In this document: in pieces, positions 32,695 to 45,843 of the stretch
How positions within the stretch are numbered: position 1 is the first letter of the stretch
Layout of the letters: the number at the start of each line of letters is the position of its first letter
Assembly: GCA_025602905.1 (NCBI GenBank)
Contig: JAHLKI010000034.1
Span: 1-64,000, forward strand
Origin: Phlyctochytrium arcticum
Lineage: Eukaryota > Chytridiomycota > Chytridiomycetes > Chytridiales > Chytridiaceae
Length of the DNA stretch: 64,000 nt
Direction: 5' to 3'
Translations under genes and position numbers: made by a program
The notes under the pieces: generated by a model
What the model saw: the letters and a program-made list of their open reading frames with translations, nothing else
What the model was told of the DNA's origin: nothing
The model's database searches: none

Positions 32695-33823
32695 TCATTC
32701 GTCGTTCTCGTTCTCTTGTATCCAATCATCATAGAGTTCACTTTCCAAGAGATTGTCGATGTCTGCTATTCTCCAATGATGTGTAGAAAGAGCCTTCCCT
32801 TCTCGAACTTGTTCCTCACTGATGTGCTTGCCCTCAAATAGAACCGTAAACTCTCGTTTACAACTCTCCTCGCAAACAGGTATACGCTCTGTGCTTTCTT
32901 CTGGGTTCTCGGTGGTTGTAAGATGATTACGAAACTGTGAGAATCTAATGTCCGCATCAAAAGTAACTTGGACTTGAACTTGTGCCCCTTGCTCCATTGC
33001 ACGTACAGCCATGTTAAATGGGTTGCCCCCTTCTTCTTCGAAATTTTGTGATTTACTTGGTGGTGGAACTACGGTCCCTACTGAAAACCCTTGGAACAGC
33101 CGATGCTTCTTGCCAACTTCGTATAATCGACCACCATTGCTGTAAATCTGTATCAACTTGCGGTGATTAACGTCTAACCGCAAATCAGGTCCAAACAAGG
33201 CTCGGAGCTCAGAAATGCGAGCGTCACGAAGCTCCTGTAGATGGAGTGATACGCCTTGGTCAGCCGCCTGGAGATCATTGAATGATTCTACCAAGCGCTC
33301 GTAAAGCGGGCGAGTAAGCATATTGCGCAAGTCAGAGAGCGCTGCATCTCGAGTGTCGTCCAGCCCAGAACTATCACGCTTTCCCCCAATCACTGATACA
33401 GTTTGAAAAAAACGTTCTAAGGCAAGGGCAGCGCCGATCGTGAACTGATTTTCAAAGTATCTACTGAGATGTAAAAAATTCTGAAGATGGTGCGCGAGGT
33501 GGTAGAATGGACAAATCTTACAGCTCACTGTATGCATTGTAGATAAAGCTTCTGCTAAAAAACGCTGCTACTTCTCGTCGAAGTGGATCTATGATGCCGC
33601 GTGCGAGGAAGTTGCCGGTTGGAGGATGGGATATTTTTCGAGGACCAGAAGCCTTGAGTTGCCAGGGGAATAGGATTTCGTCGTCCTTTCCTTGCGTTCC
33701 GCTCATGAATCGTTTGGTGATCCTTTGAGGGTGCCACCTCAACCGGACGCTACTACTGTCTTCGACACATATGGAGGAAACAAGGCACCACCCGCGAACG
33801 GGAAGTACATATCTAGAGCGCAT
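32695..33823 (-). CDS. Probable mitochondrial protein, Tim44/mL45-like domain
   Basis: Two exons (33823-33522 and 33463-32695) join in phase to give 356 residues. The start at 33823 is chosen because it yields an Arg-rich, acid-poor leader (MRSRYVLPVRGWCLVSS ... RLRWHPQRITKRFMSG) that looks like a mitochondrial presequence. A longer frame starting at 33970 lacks this. The mature part has REVAAFFSRSFIYNAYSEL, FTIGAALALERFFQTVS, LRNMLTRPLYERLVESF and a beta-rich second half with QVQVQVTFDADIRFSQF. That helix-then-sheet order is like the Tim44-like fold of Tim44/mL45/Mba1, which act at the inner membrane in import or ribosome anchoring. The assignment is tentative. Confidence 0.55.
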
Positions 33824-34716
33824 ATGGAGCCGGAGACGTCTTAACTCGGAGCACGGTGGTTGTGTTGAAGTATATATATATAGGCCGTAAATGTGATCTC
33901 TGGATGCCGCACACTTGAACGAGCGATTCTTGTTCTCGTCATGTTTGCTGACATAAGCGCGGAGTTTCACCGAATTTCAGATTAACACTGGTGCGCATGG
34001 GTGGGCAAGTCTTGACAATTAAGAAAAGAATTAAAGGCCTCAGAATCGACCTTCGCACTCTACCCTCAGGCGTTGGAGAAAGTCTATTTAAGAGCCGTAC
34101 CTCGCGTCCCTTTTATCCGCAAAGTCTGCATCTGTCGTATGCGCTTCCAGTACCAGTATCTAGATCCAAAAGGCAACATTGAGGGAGACCCTAAAATACT
34201 CGTCATTTTTCATTGTGTAGACCCGGTACCTTAAATTTGCCTTGAATTTTAACATCAGTATAGTGCCTGCTTACCATTGTGTCCTGTCGTTTCGCTCGGT
34301 TCAGAAGTTGTCGCTTTTTAAAAGAGCATTTGTGACTATTAGTTCTTGAACTGCATGAAGTATCGACCAAGTGAGATCTAACTAGACAATCTGCAAGTGA
34401 AACAACGACGGAGAGCACTGTTTTTTTTGTGGAGGCGACTAAACAGCTTTTAAATACTCGAGCAAGGTCCAATATTACTTCTGTGGTTCTGTTTCGGAAT
34501 GTTATTGTTCACTCAAGGGCACCTTAAAACGGGATAGATAGATCTCCTCTCACTACTTTGAGGAATAAAACTGGTCCTACGGCCAAATTTCCGGTGTGAA
34601 CGGCAGCCTTCAACCCCCTATACTCTGCAACTCGGCATTTTTGAACGAAAGGAAAACCTACATTAATATCCGGGACCAGTGCTCCTGTTGGATTTCCTTG
34701 CTGATCCCAAGTTCCG
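33824..34716. other. Divergent intergenic region, about 0.9 kb
   Basis: This lies between the Tim44-like gene (minus) and the kinase-PDE gene (plus). A tatatatata run at about 33872-33882 could serve the minus-strand gene. No other gene was found. Confidence 0.45.
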
Positions 34717-37700
34717 ATGGAGTTGGGTGTACAGCTCGCCGACTACTGCGAGCCATGTGTGGTTCATTTTAACCCTCGTACGGCACTACTGATTCAGCGA
34801 TCTCGCCGAATAAGCAACCCGCAGGAGACCGTTATCTGTAAAGGAAACACATTCTTTGATGAGGATGAAAACTTCAAGCTGAAGCAAGAATATGAGATTC
34901 TTAACCTCATCCACAATAACCTTGCCGAGATTGAGCAGTCACAACAACAGCCCGGACAGCAACAAAGCTCCTATCGAGCAAGAGGCGCAGTTAAAAGCCA
35001 ACTGGACATTAAGGACGCATTACCCCCAGTCGTTGAGGATGCTACACTCGACGTCCCTAGTGCCAATATAGCCAGCCTGCCACCATCTCCTGGGCCCAGT
35101 AGGCTTCTTCAGAACAAAGCGTCCAAAAAGCGTTTGCGAAGCACCAGCTTAGGCCATGACTCTGCCAATGGACGTATGGCCGACCGGGTGATCAAGCCTA
35201 TTCGATTGGACGAGATTAATGGCCAATATTTCCTTATTATGCAGGACTTTGGAGGTGTGGCTCTGCGAGAGTATCTATCGCGAAAACGAGGATCAGGACG
35301 GAAGCTTTTTTCTGAAAACACTGGACATTCGAGCGCTAAGGAGACCGGCGATGTTGAGGCTCAGATCAAGACAAGAATTTGCTCGGACAGCGTCAAAACG
35401 GAGAGAAAAGGAGCTGTGAACTTTGAAGCAACTCTCCAAATTGCGATTCAGCTGGCAGAAGCGCTTGAAGTTGTGCATGCTGCGCAGGTTATACATAAGG
35501 ACATCAACCCGGACAACATTGTGGTTAAAGCCACGGATGACGCTGTCAAAGTACAATTGATAGACTTCAACCTGGCCGAGGTTTCGAATATGGGAACGGA
35601 ATCCCCACAAAGGACGTACTTGGAAGGGACGCTTGCATACCTATCTCCAGAACAGACGGGCCGAATGCAGAAAGTAGTGGACTATCGCACTGGTACGCCT
35701 CTTTGATGATGAGTACATGGGAGTTGTTATCCTTATAATTCCCGTGGAAAGATTTTTACAGCTTGGGAATTACACTCTGGGAGGTGGTTGTTGGTAACCC
35801 CCCTTTTCAATTTGATGATGCAACGGTACGTCTTCAAAAACGATATTCGCGAGAACATGGCCAAAATTATGATCACAGGAATATGTTCACGCGCACTTGG
35901 CAAAAGAGATTGAGCCGGCTTGCTGCAAAGATCCCCTTATTCCAGTGGCTTTCTCGGATATAATAGACAAGGTACGTTAGTGCTTGCTGCTTAGACCTTT
36001 CATTTACTTATCCCTGGGGCAGCTTGTCAGCAAAGCGCCAGAGGAGCGCTATCAATCAGCATCCGGGCTTCGATACGATCTTCTGAAGCTTCAAAAGAAG
36101 ATCGATGACTTCAAAACAAGTTCTGGAGGACAGATATCAAAAGAAATCCATCTTACAGACGAGCAAGTCGCAAATATATTCTCCAACTTTGACTTTCAGA
36201 TAGGATCGCGAGATCACTCGTTTCATTTGGCGATTCCAGACAAGTTGTATGGCCGGGACGCTGAGATCCGGCAAATGGTGATGGCATACGAAAACGTCGC
36301 GATTGGGAAAAGCAGGAGTGAGCTGGTTTACGTATTAGGAGCAAGCGGCGAGGGGAAGAGCTCATTATTAAGCCATCTGCGTCGGCATGTTGTGGGCAGG
36401 AACGGTTTCTTTGGTGAGTGCTTAGCAGTGGGATCCATGAGCCTGACGGCCTAATGCGTGCGTTGTTTAGCTTGTGGGCAGTACTCTGATTATAACCGAG
36501 AACGACCATACGGAGGGTTTGTTCAGGCCCTTGATGCCTTGATCAGACAGCTTCTTGGCGAACCACCAGAAGTTTTGGAGCGATGGCAGGACACATTGAC
36601 GAAGGCGTTGGGTCCAGAGGCCCTCTCAATAGTCACTGACGTGTTGCCTGATCTCGCTTTGATCGTTGGACCACAGCAAGTGGCCGAAGCCCGTGTAGAT
36701 GCCTCAACAGCAGAGCAGACAGCATTTATCCGAGCAATGCAAGCGCTTATTTCCTGTTTTGCGCAGCAAAAACATCCCTTGGTTTTCTTCCTCGACGATT
36801 TGCAGGTGAACCTTTCCTTTACAGATACTGTCTGGCGTCAAAGAAGCTCATTTAGTTACTGTTTTTTTTCTAGTTTGCGGAAGCCGCTTCCCAGAAATTG
36901 ATGCAAGCAATCTTTTTCGACAAGCGAATTGCCTACCTTCTCATTGTAGCAACACAACCGACGGGCACAACGTCGAAGGAAGCTGCGGCATTCTCATCTG
37001 TTATACAGCGCATTCAGTTCGAAGCACCTCAACGCCTCCGGCGGATTGAGCTTGGACCACTGTCAAGTGCTGCCTTAAAAGACATGTTATCGGACACTTT
37101 AAGGCCATCTGTAGAAGATGTTGATACCCTTGTATCTTTGATTTACCGGAAGACAATGGGCAACCCTTTCCATATCAGAGAATTTCTGAGATATTCGGAA
37201 CAACAAGGGCTGATCTATTTCAATGAAGTAATGGGGGGATGGGCATGGGATGTACCAGAGATGGAACGACAGAGTATTCTCTCTGAAGATGTGGCCGAGC
37301 TTCTCTTGACACGTTTGCGACAATTACCCATTGAGGCACAGGCACTCTTACAGCAAGCAGGTATGTGAAGCTTAAACGAAGATGGCCCGTCAAGTTGACC
37401 AACTTTACATGTGTTCCATAGCGTGTATTGGTGACAGCTTTGATTTGAGGACCCTGTCCGCACTTTCAGACACCAATATCGTCCAAGTTGCAACTGTTCT
37501 ATGGTCGGCTGTCAAGGAAGGCTTCCTACTTCCTCAAGTGATTGATGCCCCTTCGAGGGGATCTCTGAACAACATATCACGAAGCTCGTCAGGTTCTTTT
37601 GGTTCTCAAGTTCAATTACGGCAACGATCATCAATGACTCTGAACAAATCCACTGGAGGAGTTGTGATGTCCTACAAGGTAGTTTGAGCATTGTACATTT

Positions 37701-40700
37701 CGCCACTCAAAGTTTCCAATAACAACCCTGACAGTTCTGCCATACCCGATTACACCAAGCTTGTTACAATATGGTTGACATCAATAGACGCAAAGATTTC
37801 CATTTGCAAATTGCCCGCATTTTGAAACGAAGCATGAGCGATGAAGAGCGTGTAGAGAACCCTTTTCAGCTGGTTAGCCATTACAGTGAGGCTCTGGACC
37901 TCATTACAGATCCGGAGGAAAAAACAGCTGTGGCTCGATATGCATATGATGCCGGGATGCGCGTCAAAAAGATTAGTACCCATCGTGCCGCTCGACGGTA
38001 TCTGGAAACCGCGTCGAATTTGCTAGGAAGTGACGAGTCAATATGGGCCAACAATTACGAGCTCCTTTTTAACATCAAGATTGCTACTGCCCAGATTGGA
38101 ATTATGGAGGGTGCATACCAGGAATCTATCAACCTCCTGTGCCAACTTAGTGAGCGGGCTATGACGATCGGCGACCAGCTAAAGGCCAGCACAATTTTGG
38201 TTGGAGCATATCACATCCAAGGGCGATTTAACGATATTTTGGAAATGGGATTGGAGGAGGTGAAACGATTCCAAATTCCCGTACCGGAGGATGAGCCCAA
38301 AGCTTCCATCATGGTGCGCGAGGAGTTGGCCAAGCTGGAATCTCTCATCGATGGGAGATCAGCCGCAGAAGTTGCAGCGAGTGCTCGTCCGCTAGAAACG
38401 ACCTCACAGATGCTTCAGACTGTTTTATTGTCCATTGCTGGTGCCGCTTCGTCCCTCGGTCGACTCTATCAGTCTCAGTACTTTTACGTGAAAGGCTGTG
38501 TCCTTGCGATGGAGCAAGGGCTCAGCTTGCGCAGCTCTGAGCTATTTGCGTTCATTCTTCGTGCCTACGCCGGGTGTCTTCAAAAACCCAATTTTTCCAG
38601 AATGCGATGGATATCTGAACTTGTATTTCTACTGATGGACAAGGCCCCGTTGGAGGCTCAGGCTCGCGCACGGCTGGGACTTCTTATCAATGGCTACGTG
38701 TACGTGGCAAAGTTCTCGGAGTTTGAAGATAACATCGACAAATGCATAACAGCGGGCATTGAGTCCGGATACTATTCGGTGGTCATTTACGCCCTTTGTA
38801 TGTTTCCTGGCTGTTTGCTGTCATATGGCAGACCGGCGTCGGCGTGGAATGACTGGCACCGGAAATATCATCCTTTTGTCGAAAAGTTCAAAGGATATTT
38901 CTTGAATGTTTGGAACGGGACGATGGGAGAGCTGGACGCTCTCACCGCTGGCTTCGAATGTGTATATCAAAATCGGGATGTCATGGCTACGGGAATGAGC
39001 CGTGCTCAAGTCTATTATTTCCGTTTAGTCAACTCCATGCTCTATAATCGAGAGGATCGGAGAGAGCTTCTTGAGCAGTACAAACAAGAAGATAGCATGA
39101 ACGCGTACATGGGAATGCCGCGGTAAGGCGGACTTTTTTCTTTTCGTGTGAACCTCTTTGCTTACTTGAGCTGTTCTCCCGGTAGATATGTCGATGTTTT
39201 TGTGTGGCAGGTTTTGATTGCGTCCTCCGAATGGAATGATGTCGGGATAGACAAGGAACGGCTGAGAGAAGAGATTGACAGCGCTTGCGCAGTCATTGAA
39301 AAGTTTGCGCGGGAAGAGCCAAAAGAGATTGCATGCAAGTTACATCTCGTACACGCGGAAAGGGTAATGACCTTCAGAAACTTTGATGTTGTGTTTGGTT
39401 TGCTCACGCTACATGTTTTAGGAACGTCTGAATGGCAATTTTGAACCAGCGCGTCAGCTGTATGATCAAGCCCTTGAAGCCGCAAATCAGCATGGATTCC
39501 GTTTCCATGAAGCCTTGATTACAGAGCTGTACGGTCGCTTCTGGTTGGACTGTGGGTCTCGCAAAATGGCAAAGCTCTGCTTGAACGATTCTTACAACCT
39601 TTGGTACTCATGGGGTTGCGACGGAAAATGCAAGCAACTGCAAGCTTTGTTCCCTGACCTGATCACTGCGCAAACAATTTCGAAACCTATTGGCGGGACT
39701 CGTTTCACTAGTATGCATGCCGGAGCATCCCAAAGGTCCGAAACAACTGAACATCATAGTTCCAGCGCAGTCGACCTGGATTTGACCACAGTGCTAAAAG
39801 TGACCCAATCCATCAGCAATGAGACTAGTCTGGAGATACTACTGACGAAGATTATTAAATTTGTGGTGGAGAACGCTGGGGCTGGAAAAGGTCTTCTAGT
39901 GTTGCAGCAAGAAGGAAAGTTATTTATTGAGGCTCTCGGTATCGTTGATGAACGAGGTGAACACCATGAGGTGTTACAGCATATACCCATTGGAAAGGCC
40001 AGTAAAGATCAGGGCGGGCCCTACTCTGTGATCAACTACGTTTATCGGACACGGGAGCCATTGGTTCTGATAGATGCTGCAGCGGACCAGACGTACAGTA
40101 AAGACAGCTACGTGTCTGAACGCAAAACAAAAAGTATACTGTGCTGCCCAATAGTTCACCAAAACATTGCTACGGGAGTTGTCTATCTAGAGAACAATCT
40201 TCACGCTGGAGCGTTTACAGTGGATCGTTTGGAGCTCATTCAGTCATTGATGGTGGCAGCTTCCATGTCCATTGAGAATGCCAAGTTGGCCAAAACCAAC
40301 ACGGAACTGACCGCAGCACTTCGCGAGTCCTCTCCTGATGCTGCTCCCCGATATAATCTGGATGGACCAGTAAAGAAAACTATCGACATGTTACAGGCAT
40401 TTAAGTTTCGATTGCCACTTGGCGATCCTGGCATTCGACAGATTGAATTCATCATGAAAGCTCTTACGTCAACTGACTTTTTTTCGTCCAACATTGACGA
40501 AATCAACGATGAGTCGGGCAAGGGAATAGATTTGGATACCAAGGTTTGGATTGAGAATTCCCTACTTCAGAAAGAACCCTCCAGTCGGGGGAAACGACCG
40601 GACGCAAAAGAGCAAATGTTTGCCAAACGCGTCGAGCAAAACCCGAAAGTATCCTCACCGTGGCGCGGAACTACCACCCAGCCCGTTCGTGAGCTGTCTT

Positions 40701-42795
40701 CCATCAATATGCAAGAGGTCAATGCCCTTCTTGAGCATTCGACCTCCATGGAATTCAATATATATGACTTGGCGGATGCGACTAATGGACGACCGCTCTA
40801 TTTCTTGGGAGTTCATCTACTAGAACGATGGGGATTGCTCGAGCATTTTTCGCTGGACGAAAAGAAGCTCCGATCGTTCTTTGAGCAGATAGAAGCTTCA
40901 TATCACCCTTTACCTTATCACAATAGGTATGTAACAAGAACTCTTGCTGGTATCTGAGTTTTAACGCGTCTTTTTTGGCAGCACGCACGGCGCGGACGTT
41001 TTACAAACCGTCAATATGCTACTGCTGAGCGATCCTGGCATGGCGGGCTACTTTACCAAACTCGAGATTTTCTCGGCTTGTATTGCCAGTGCCATTCACG
41101 ATGTTGATCATCCCGTACGTAAAACCGTTGGGGGAATGGCCACGACATTGTGACGATCACTGACGAAGGATCTCTAGGGCCTGAACAATAGCTTTCTTGT
41201 ACAGTCTTCCCACCCCTTGGCCATCCTTTACAATGACATGTCAGTCCTTGAGTTCCACCACGCAGCAAAAGCCTTTGAAATTACGCAACGGGCAGAGTTT
41301 AATGTTTTCACGGGATTGACAAAAGAACAATACCGTGAAGCTCGCAAACTCATTATCAGCATGGTAGTCGCCACAGGTATGTTCATTTATCCTATCTTTT
41401 CATTGCAAAGGCCGCGCGGGTTTCTCATATATTGCAAATGACAGATATGGCACAACATTTCCATTATATCAACAAGCTGAAAGGAAAAATTGCCGCTTCT
41501 GCTCTGAATTTTGAGGAGAGTGGGGATCGAGCATTGGTTCTGGAATGTGCCATTAAATGTGCGGACCTGAATAATTCAGCAAAACCGACATCGCAATCGC
41601 GAAAATGGGCATTTCAAGTTATGCAAGAATTCTTTTTGCAGGTAAAACGCTCTACAGCCTAACGTGTGAGGTAGTCAGTCATCTGATCTTTTTGATAACC
41701 TCAAAGGGCGATCGTGAAAAGAAGCTTGGAATGCCAGTCTCCAAGTTTATGGATCGCCAAGATACCAATATACCAAAGTGGTAGGTTGCTTGCTGCCAGC
41801 ATTTTGCTTCATTCACTAAAACATTGACGCGTTACAGTCAAATTGGATTCATTGACATTTTGGTCGTGCCCTTGTTTGACTCATGGTCGCAGTGCATACA
41901 GACGGAATTCTCACGTCGTTGTATGGAAAACATTGCCAAAAACCGCAGCCACTGGGAATCCATACTGGACCGACCGGAAGCTATACCCGATTTCCCTGCA
42001 CCCCTCGATGAAGACTTCCAACTAACCACACCAGCGACTCCACCTTTCATTTCCCAACCCCCACCATCGGTAGACCCTTCTTTTTCCCAACATCAAGTCA
42101 CGACCCCCAGCGAGTCTCAGATTAGTTCTCCCCCATCAACGCAACCGCCGCTGCAACCCCGTCCTCGCCGATCCTCGGAAACACCGGAACTCTATTCCCG
42201 ACCCACGCCACCTGCAGCATTCAAAAACGACATACCCGGGGGTGGCCGAAAGCTCAGCGTGCCTTATACTGCTCTCCCATCACGAAGCCCCTCTCCCCAG
42301 CCACCAGCGGGTCCCCCCACCGCTGGGAAAATCAATAAGTCGGTGTCGGGTGGAGCGTTATCTAGTTGGAACGACATTGCCCAACAAGGGCGAGGCGACC
42401 GGGAGCGAAACTACGTTGTGTCTCCAACAGGCTCAACAAGTGTGTTTAACCAGCTCCCTACCCGTCGACGCCCGAGCACTTCATCCCCAAGTCCCACACA
42501 GGAGCCACCCGGTAACGCCAAGCTAAACACAAAAATTGTTTTGCCAGCTTTACCTCGGTCAACATCCGGCTACCGGTTTGACGATGCGGGTCACGTCAGC
42601 CAAGGACTACCCACGGATGTTTTCTCGCCTCTATCGAGCCCTTCAAAAGGGTCCACTACTGCATCTCCCAATCACGCCAATGCCAGTCCCTCAACACCCA
42701 ACAATTCCTCCGCTGCGACTGGCCGGCCGCCTAGTGTGACGGATAACGTCAAACCGGTCGTTGGATCAGCGCGAACGCGGAGCAGCGCAGTATAA
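34717..42795 (+). CDS. Ser/Thr kinase - AAA ATPase - helical - GAF - cyclic-nucleotide phosphodiesterase fusion
   Basis: One large intron-containing gene. First exons: 34717-35692, 35752-35825, 35879-35971, 36023-36413, 36471-36805, then 36874 onward. Kinase: beta-3 Lys in ETVICKG, catalytic HKDINPDN (about 35496), DFN in place of DFG (about 35564), YLSPEQTGR, DFYSLGITLWE and APEERYQSA. ATPase (AAA_16 type): LYGRDAEI, Walker A GASGEGKSS (about 36341), Walker B FFLDDLQ (about 36785). A helical TPR-like region follows (37771-39500), then a GAF domain (39770-40290) with SVINYVYRTREP and GVVYLENNLHAGAFT. In animal, fungal and bacterial relatives this layout ends in a histidine kinase. Here it ends in a class I PDE: YHNSTHGADV, IHDVDHPGLNNSF, KCADLNN and the glutamine motif CQIGFIDILVVPL. 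GAF and the PDE start share one uninterrupted exon (about 39423-40927). A Pro/Ser-rich tail ends at 42795. Confidence 0.88.
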
Positions 42796-42837
42796 TCCAA
42801 TCCCGGCCGTTTCTCGCTCCCCCAGTCCATTCATTCA

Positions 42838-42857
42838 CCCCCCCCCCCCCCCCCCAC
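42838..42857 (+). repeat. Poly-C tract (C20)
   Basis: Twenty C residues begin 43 bases after the stop of the kinase-PDE gene, in its likely 3' untranslated region. Confidence 0.95.
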
Positions 42858-43383
42858 GTTCTTTTATCAATTGCAATCACTAGACGCATTCTGTTTCCGA
42901 GCATACCCCATTTTCCATTTTTTTTTGCCACCACTTGCCAAGTTATCCGGAACACCGGCGCTTTGCTCCCACAGTAGACACATGCCCCCATAACCGAAAG
43001 GAATAGGCGACATGGAAGGGGATCCTCAACACCGTGTTCTTTATGTTTCTTTTCCTTTAATTCTTTCGCATGTCGTATGCTGCATATCACAACACGTACA
43101 ATATATCCCCACACCCATTTCCCTTTTTTCCCAGCTGCGCAAATGTCGCGTTTGTCCGAATATGTCTCCTTGGGTTGCCATGGAAACTCTGAATGGGACA
43201 GCGACACGTCCGAGAGCAACCCAGAGATCTCGCCAGAATTGCACGCCCCTGACAAAGACTTTTTGAGTGCAAACCCAAAGTAAGGATTGACAGACTTGTA
43301 TCCAGCAAGAGTTCTCTGCGGCTGACCTTTGGTTTTGGCAGTATCAACTTTATTCCCTTTACCCCCAAGTACCGACACCAAAT

Positions 43384-45368
43384 ATGCAGCTCCCGGTAAT
43401 GGTAATGAGTAAGTTACCCATCCTGGATCAATTTGTTTCGTAGTGTGCGCGCGAGAACTCACTGCACAACTCTTATCAGATGCCAACATGGAGCGAGAGA
43501 CGGGACGCAAGGCCCAGCTTTCCAATATCCAGTCAGCCAAGGTGAGGAGCAACTACTGCGCATAAGCGTGTGTGCACAAATCTCGGCGCGGGCATATACT
43601 CATTTGTGTAAACAGGTTATTGCTGATATCATCCGAACATGTCTGGGTCCTCGAGCTATGCTGAAGATGTTGTTGGATCCAATGGGCGGAATTGTCATGA
43701 CGAATGATGGAAATGCGATTTTGCGTGAGGTGGAGGTTGCACACCCAGCGGCCAAGTCGATGATTGAGTTGGCACGGACGCAGGATGAAGAGGTTGGTGA
43801 TGGAACAACAAGTGTCATCATTCTAGGTTGGTTTTTTCTTTTGATGGAGCGGGTCAAGGGGTAACGAGTCGCTAAATGAACTCCTCGATTTGTTGCATAG
43901 CCGGAGAGGTTCTCGCCGCCGCCCTGCCCTACATTGAGCGAAACATTCACCCAATTACCATCATTGCCGGTTACAAGCGTGCCTTGGAGGACGCGCTCAA
44001 CATCATGAAGGATATTTCTAAACAAGTCGACATTGAGAACAAGGAGGAGATGCTCCGCATTATTAAATCAACAATCGGAACAAAGTTTGTGTCTCGTTGG
44101 AGCGAGATGATGTGCAGTCTTGCCTACGACGCCGTCAAATGCGTAGATCGCCTGCGTGATGGCAAGCACGAGATTGACATTAAGCGTTACGCACGTGTAG
44201 AAAAGGTTCCTGGTGGCGAGATTGAAGAGTCCCGAGTTTTGGATGGTGTAATGGTCAACAAGGACGTGACACATCCTAAAATGCGTCGCCGAATTGAGAA
44301 CCCGCGAATTATCTTGTTGGATTGCCCGTTGGAGTACAAAAAGGGAGAGTCGCAAACAAACGTCGAAGTCACGGATGAGGCACACTGGGCACGATTATTG
44401 GAAATTGAGGAGGAGCAGATTAAGGAAATGTGCGATCACATTTTGCGTCTCAAGCCCGACTTGATTTTCACAGAAAAGGGTGTTAGTGGTGCGTATTTGT
44501 GGTCATTCCATTTGCTGTATGTGAAATGCTCATTTTCTCATTAGACCTGGCTCAACACTTTTTGATGAAGCAGAACGTGACCTCCATCCGCCGTGTCCGT
44601 AAAACCGATAACCACCGAATTTCCCGAGCCACGGGCGCCACCATTGTCAACCGAGTCGAAGACTTGAAGGACAGCGATGTCGGTACTGGATGTGGTCTCT
44701 TTGAAGTCCGCAAAATTGCCGACGAATACTTTACGTTTTTGGAAAAGTGCGAAGACCCCAAAGCCTGCACGATCCTTCTCCGAGGCCCGTCCAAGGACGT
44801 CCTCCACGAGATTGACCGTAACCTCCAGGATGCCATGTCGGTTGCGCGTAACGTCATGTTTGAGCCTCGATTGTGCCCCGGTGGTGGAGCGACGGAAATG
44901 GCGCTTGCGGTCCGATTGGGAGAAAAGGCCAAGACGATTTCGGGAGTAGAGCAATGGCCTTACAAGGCCATCGCCGAAGCCCTTGAAGTCATCCCCCGCA
45001 CACTTGTCCAAAACTGTGGTGGCAACGCCATCAAGACTCTGACCCAATTACGGGCCAAGCACGCCGAGTCCCCCGACAATTTCGCGTGGGGTATTGATGG
45101 TGAGACGGGCAAGATTGTCGACATGAATGTCTATGGCGTCTGGGAGCCTCACGCCGTCAAGGCGCAAACGGTCAAGACGGCCATTGAGTCTGCGTGCTTG
45201 TTGTTGCGGGTGGATGATATTGTCTCTGGATTGTCCAAGAAGGAAATGGGTGGTGGACAGCCACAACAGCAGGAAGCTCCTGAGGTATGTATTTGGTTTA
45301 CATTCGTGTTTGTGGGATTTTATGCTAAACCTTTTTTTTCTTTGCAGGATATGGCTGGTGAGCGTTAA
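43384..45368 (+). CDS. CCT3: Chaperonin CCT/TRiC gamma subunit
   Basis: Six exons: 43384-43408, 43480-43541, 43616-43826, 43901-44488, 44545-45284 and 45348-45368. The N-terminus MQLPVMVMNANMERETGRK matches the gamma-specific 'MQAPV.V.N..ERE.GRKAQ'. Nucleotide-binding motifs are intact: TCLGPRAMLKMLLDPMGG, NDGNAILREV, EVGDGTTSVI and LCPGGGATEMAL. The subunit belongs to the cytosolic ring chaperonin that folds actin and tubulin. The length (548 residues by exon sum) is normal. The seven-codon last exon (DMAGER) after a QPQQQEAPE tail is unusual but in phase. The 588 bases before the start hold the C20 tract and no other gene. Confidence 0.97.
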
Positions 45369-45474
45369 GGTTGTCTGATCTAGATTACTTTTTGCATATC
45401 CTTTTGATGTTTTGTAATACTATGTGTGTCTTTGGGTGGGGTCTTGTGTAAATAACGAATGAATGTTTCTCTGT

Positions 45475-45843
45475 GAACCAAACCAAGTATATGTTGTGTT
45501 GGGCCCATGGACTTTTGCCGCGATGTTTCCCAGAAAGACTACAGGCACGGATTGGGAATGGCCATATTGCACTCGCAAGAAGAAATAGTTGATGGTTGAA
45601 CCAAACCAAGTATATGTTGTGTTGGGCCCATGGACTTTTGCCGCGATGTTTCCCAGAAAGACTACAGGCATGGATTGGGAATGGCCATATTGCACTCGCA
45701 AGAAGAAATAGTTGATGGTTGAACCAAACCAAGTATATGTTGTGTTGGGCCCATGGACTTTTGCCGCGATGTTTCCCAGAAAGACTACAGGCATGGATTG
45801 GGAATGGCCATATTGCACTCGCAAGAAGAAATAGTTGATGGTT
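45475..45843. repeat. 123-bp tandem repeat, exactly three copies
   Basis: Units start at 45475, 45598 and 45721 (each gaaccaaaccaag), with period 123 and total 369. The copies are nearly identical (for example gcacgg in the first against gcatgg in the others). Because 123 is divisible by 3, both strands show repeated open frames, which I treat as by-products. The array lies about 100 bases downstream of CCT3. Confidence 0.95.

Noticed and set aside
42749..43552. 267-codon minus-strand frame between the PDE fusion and CCT3
   Set aside because: It runs across the C20 tract, the PDE 3' end and the first CCT3 exons, so it is a shadow frame.
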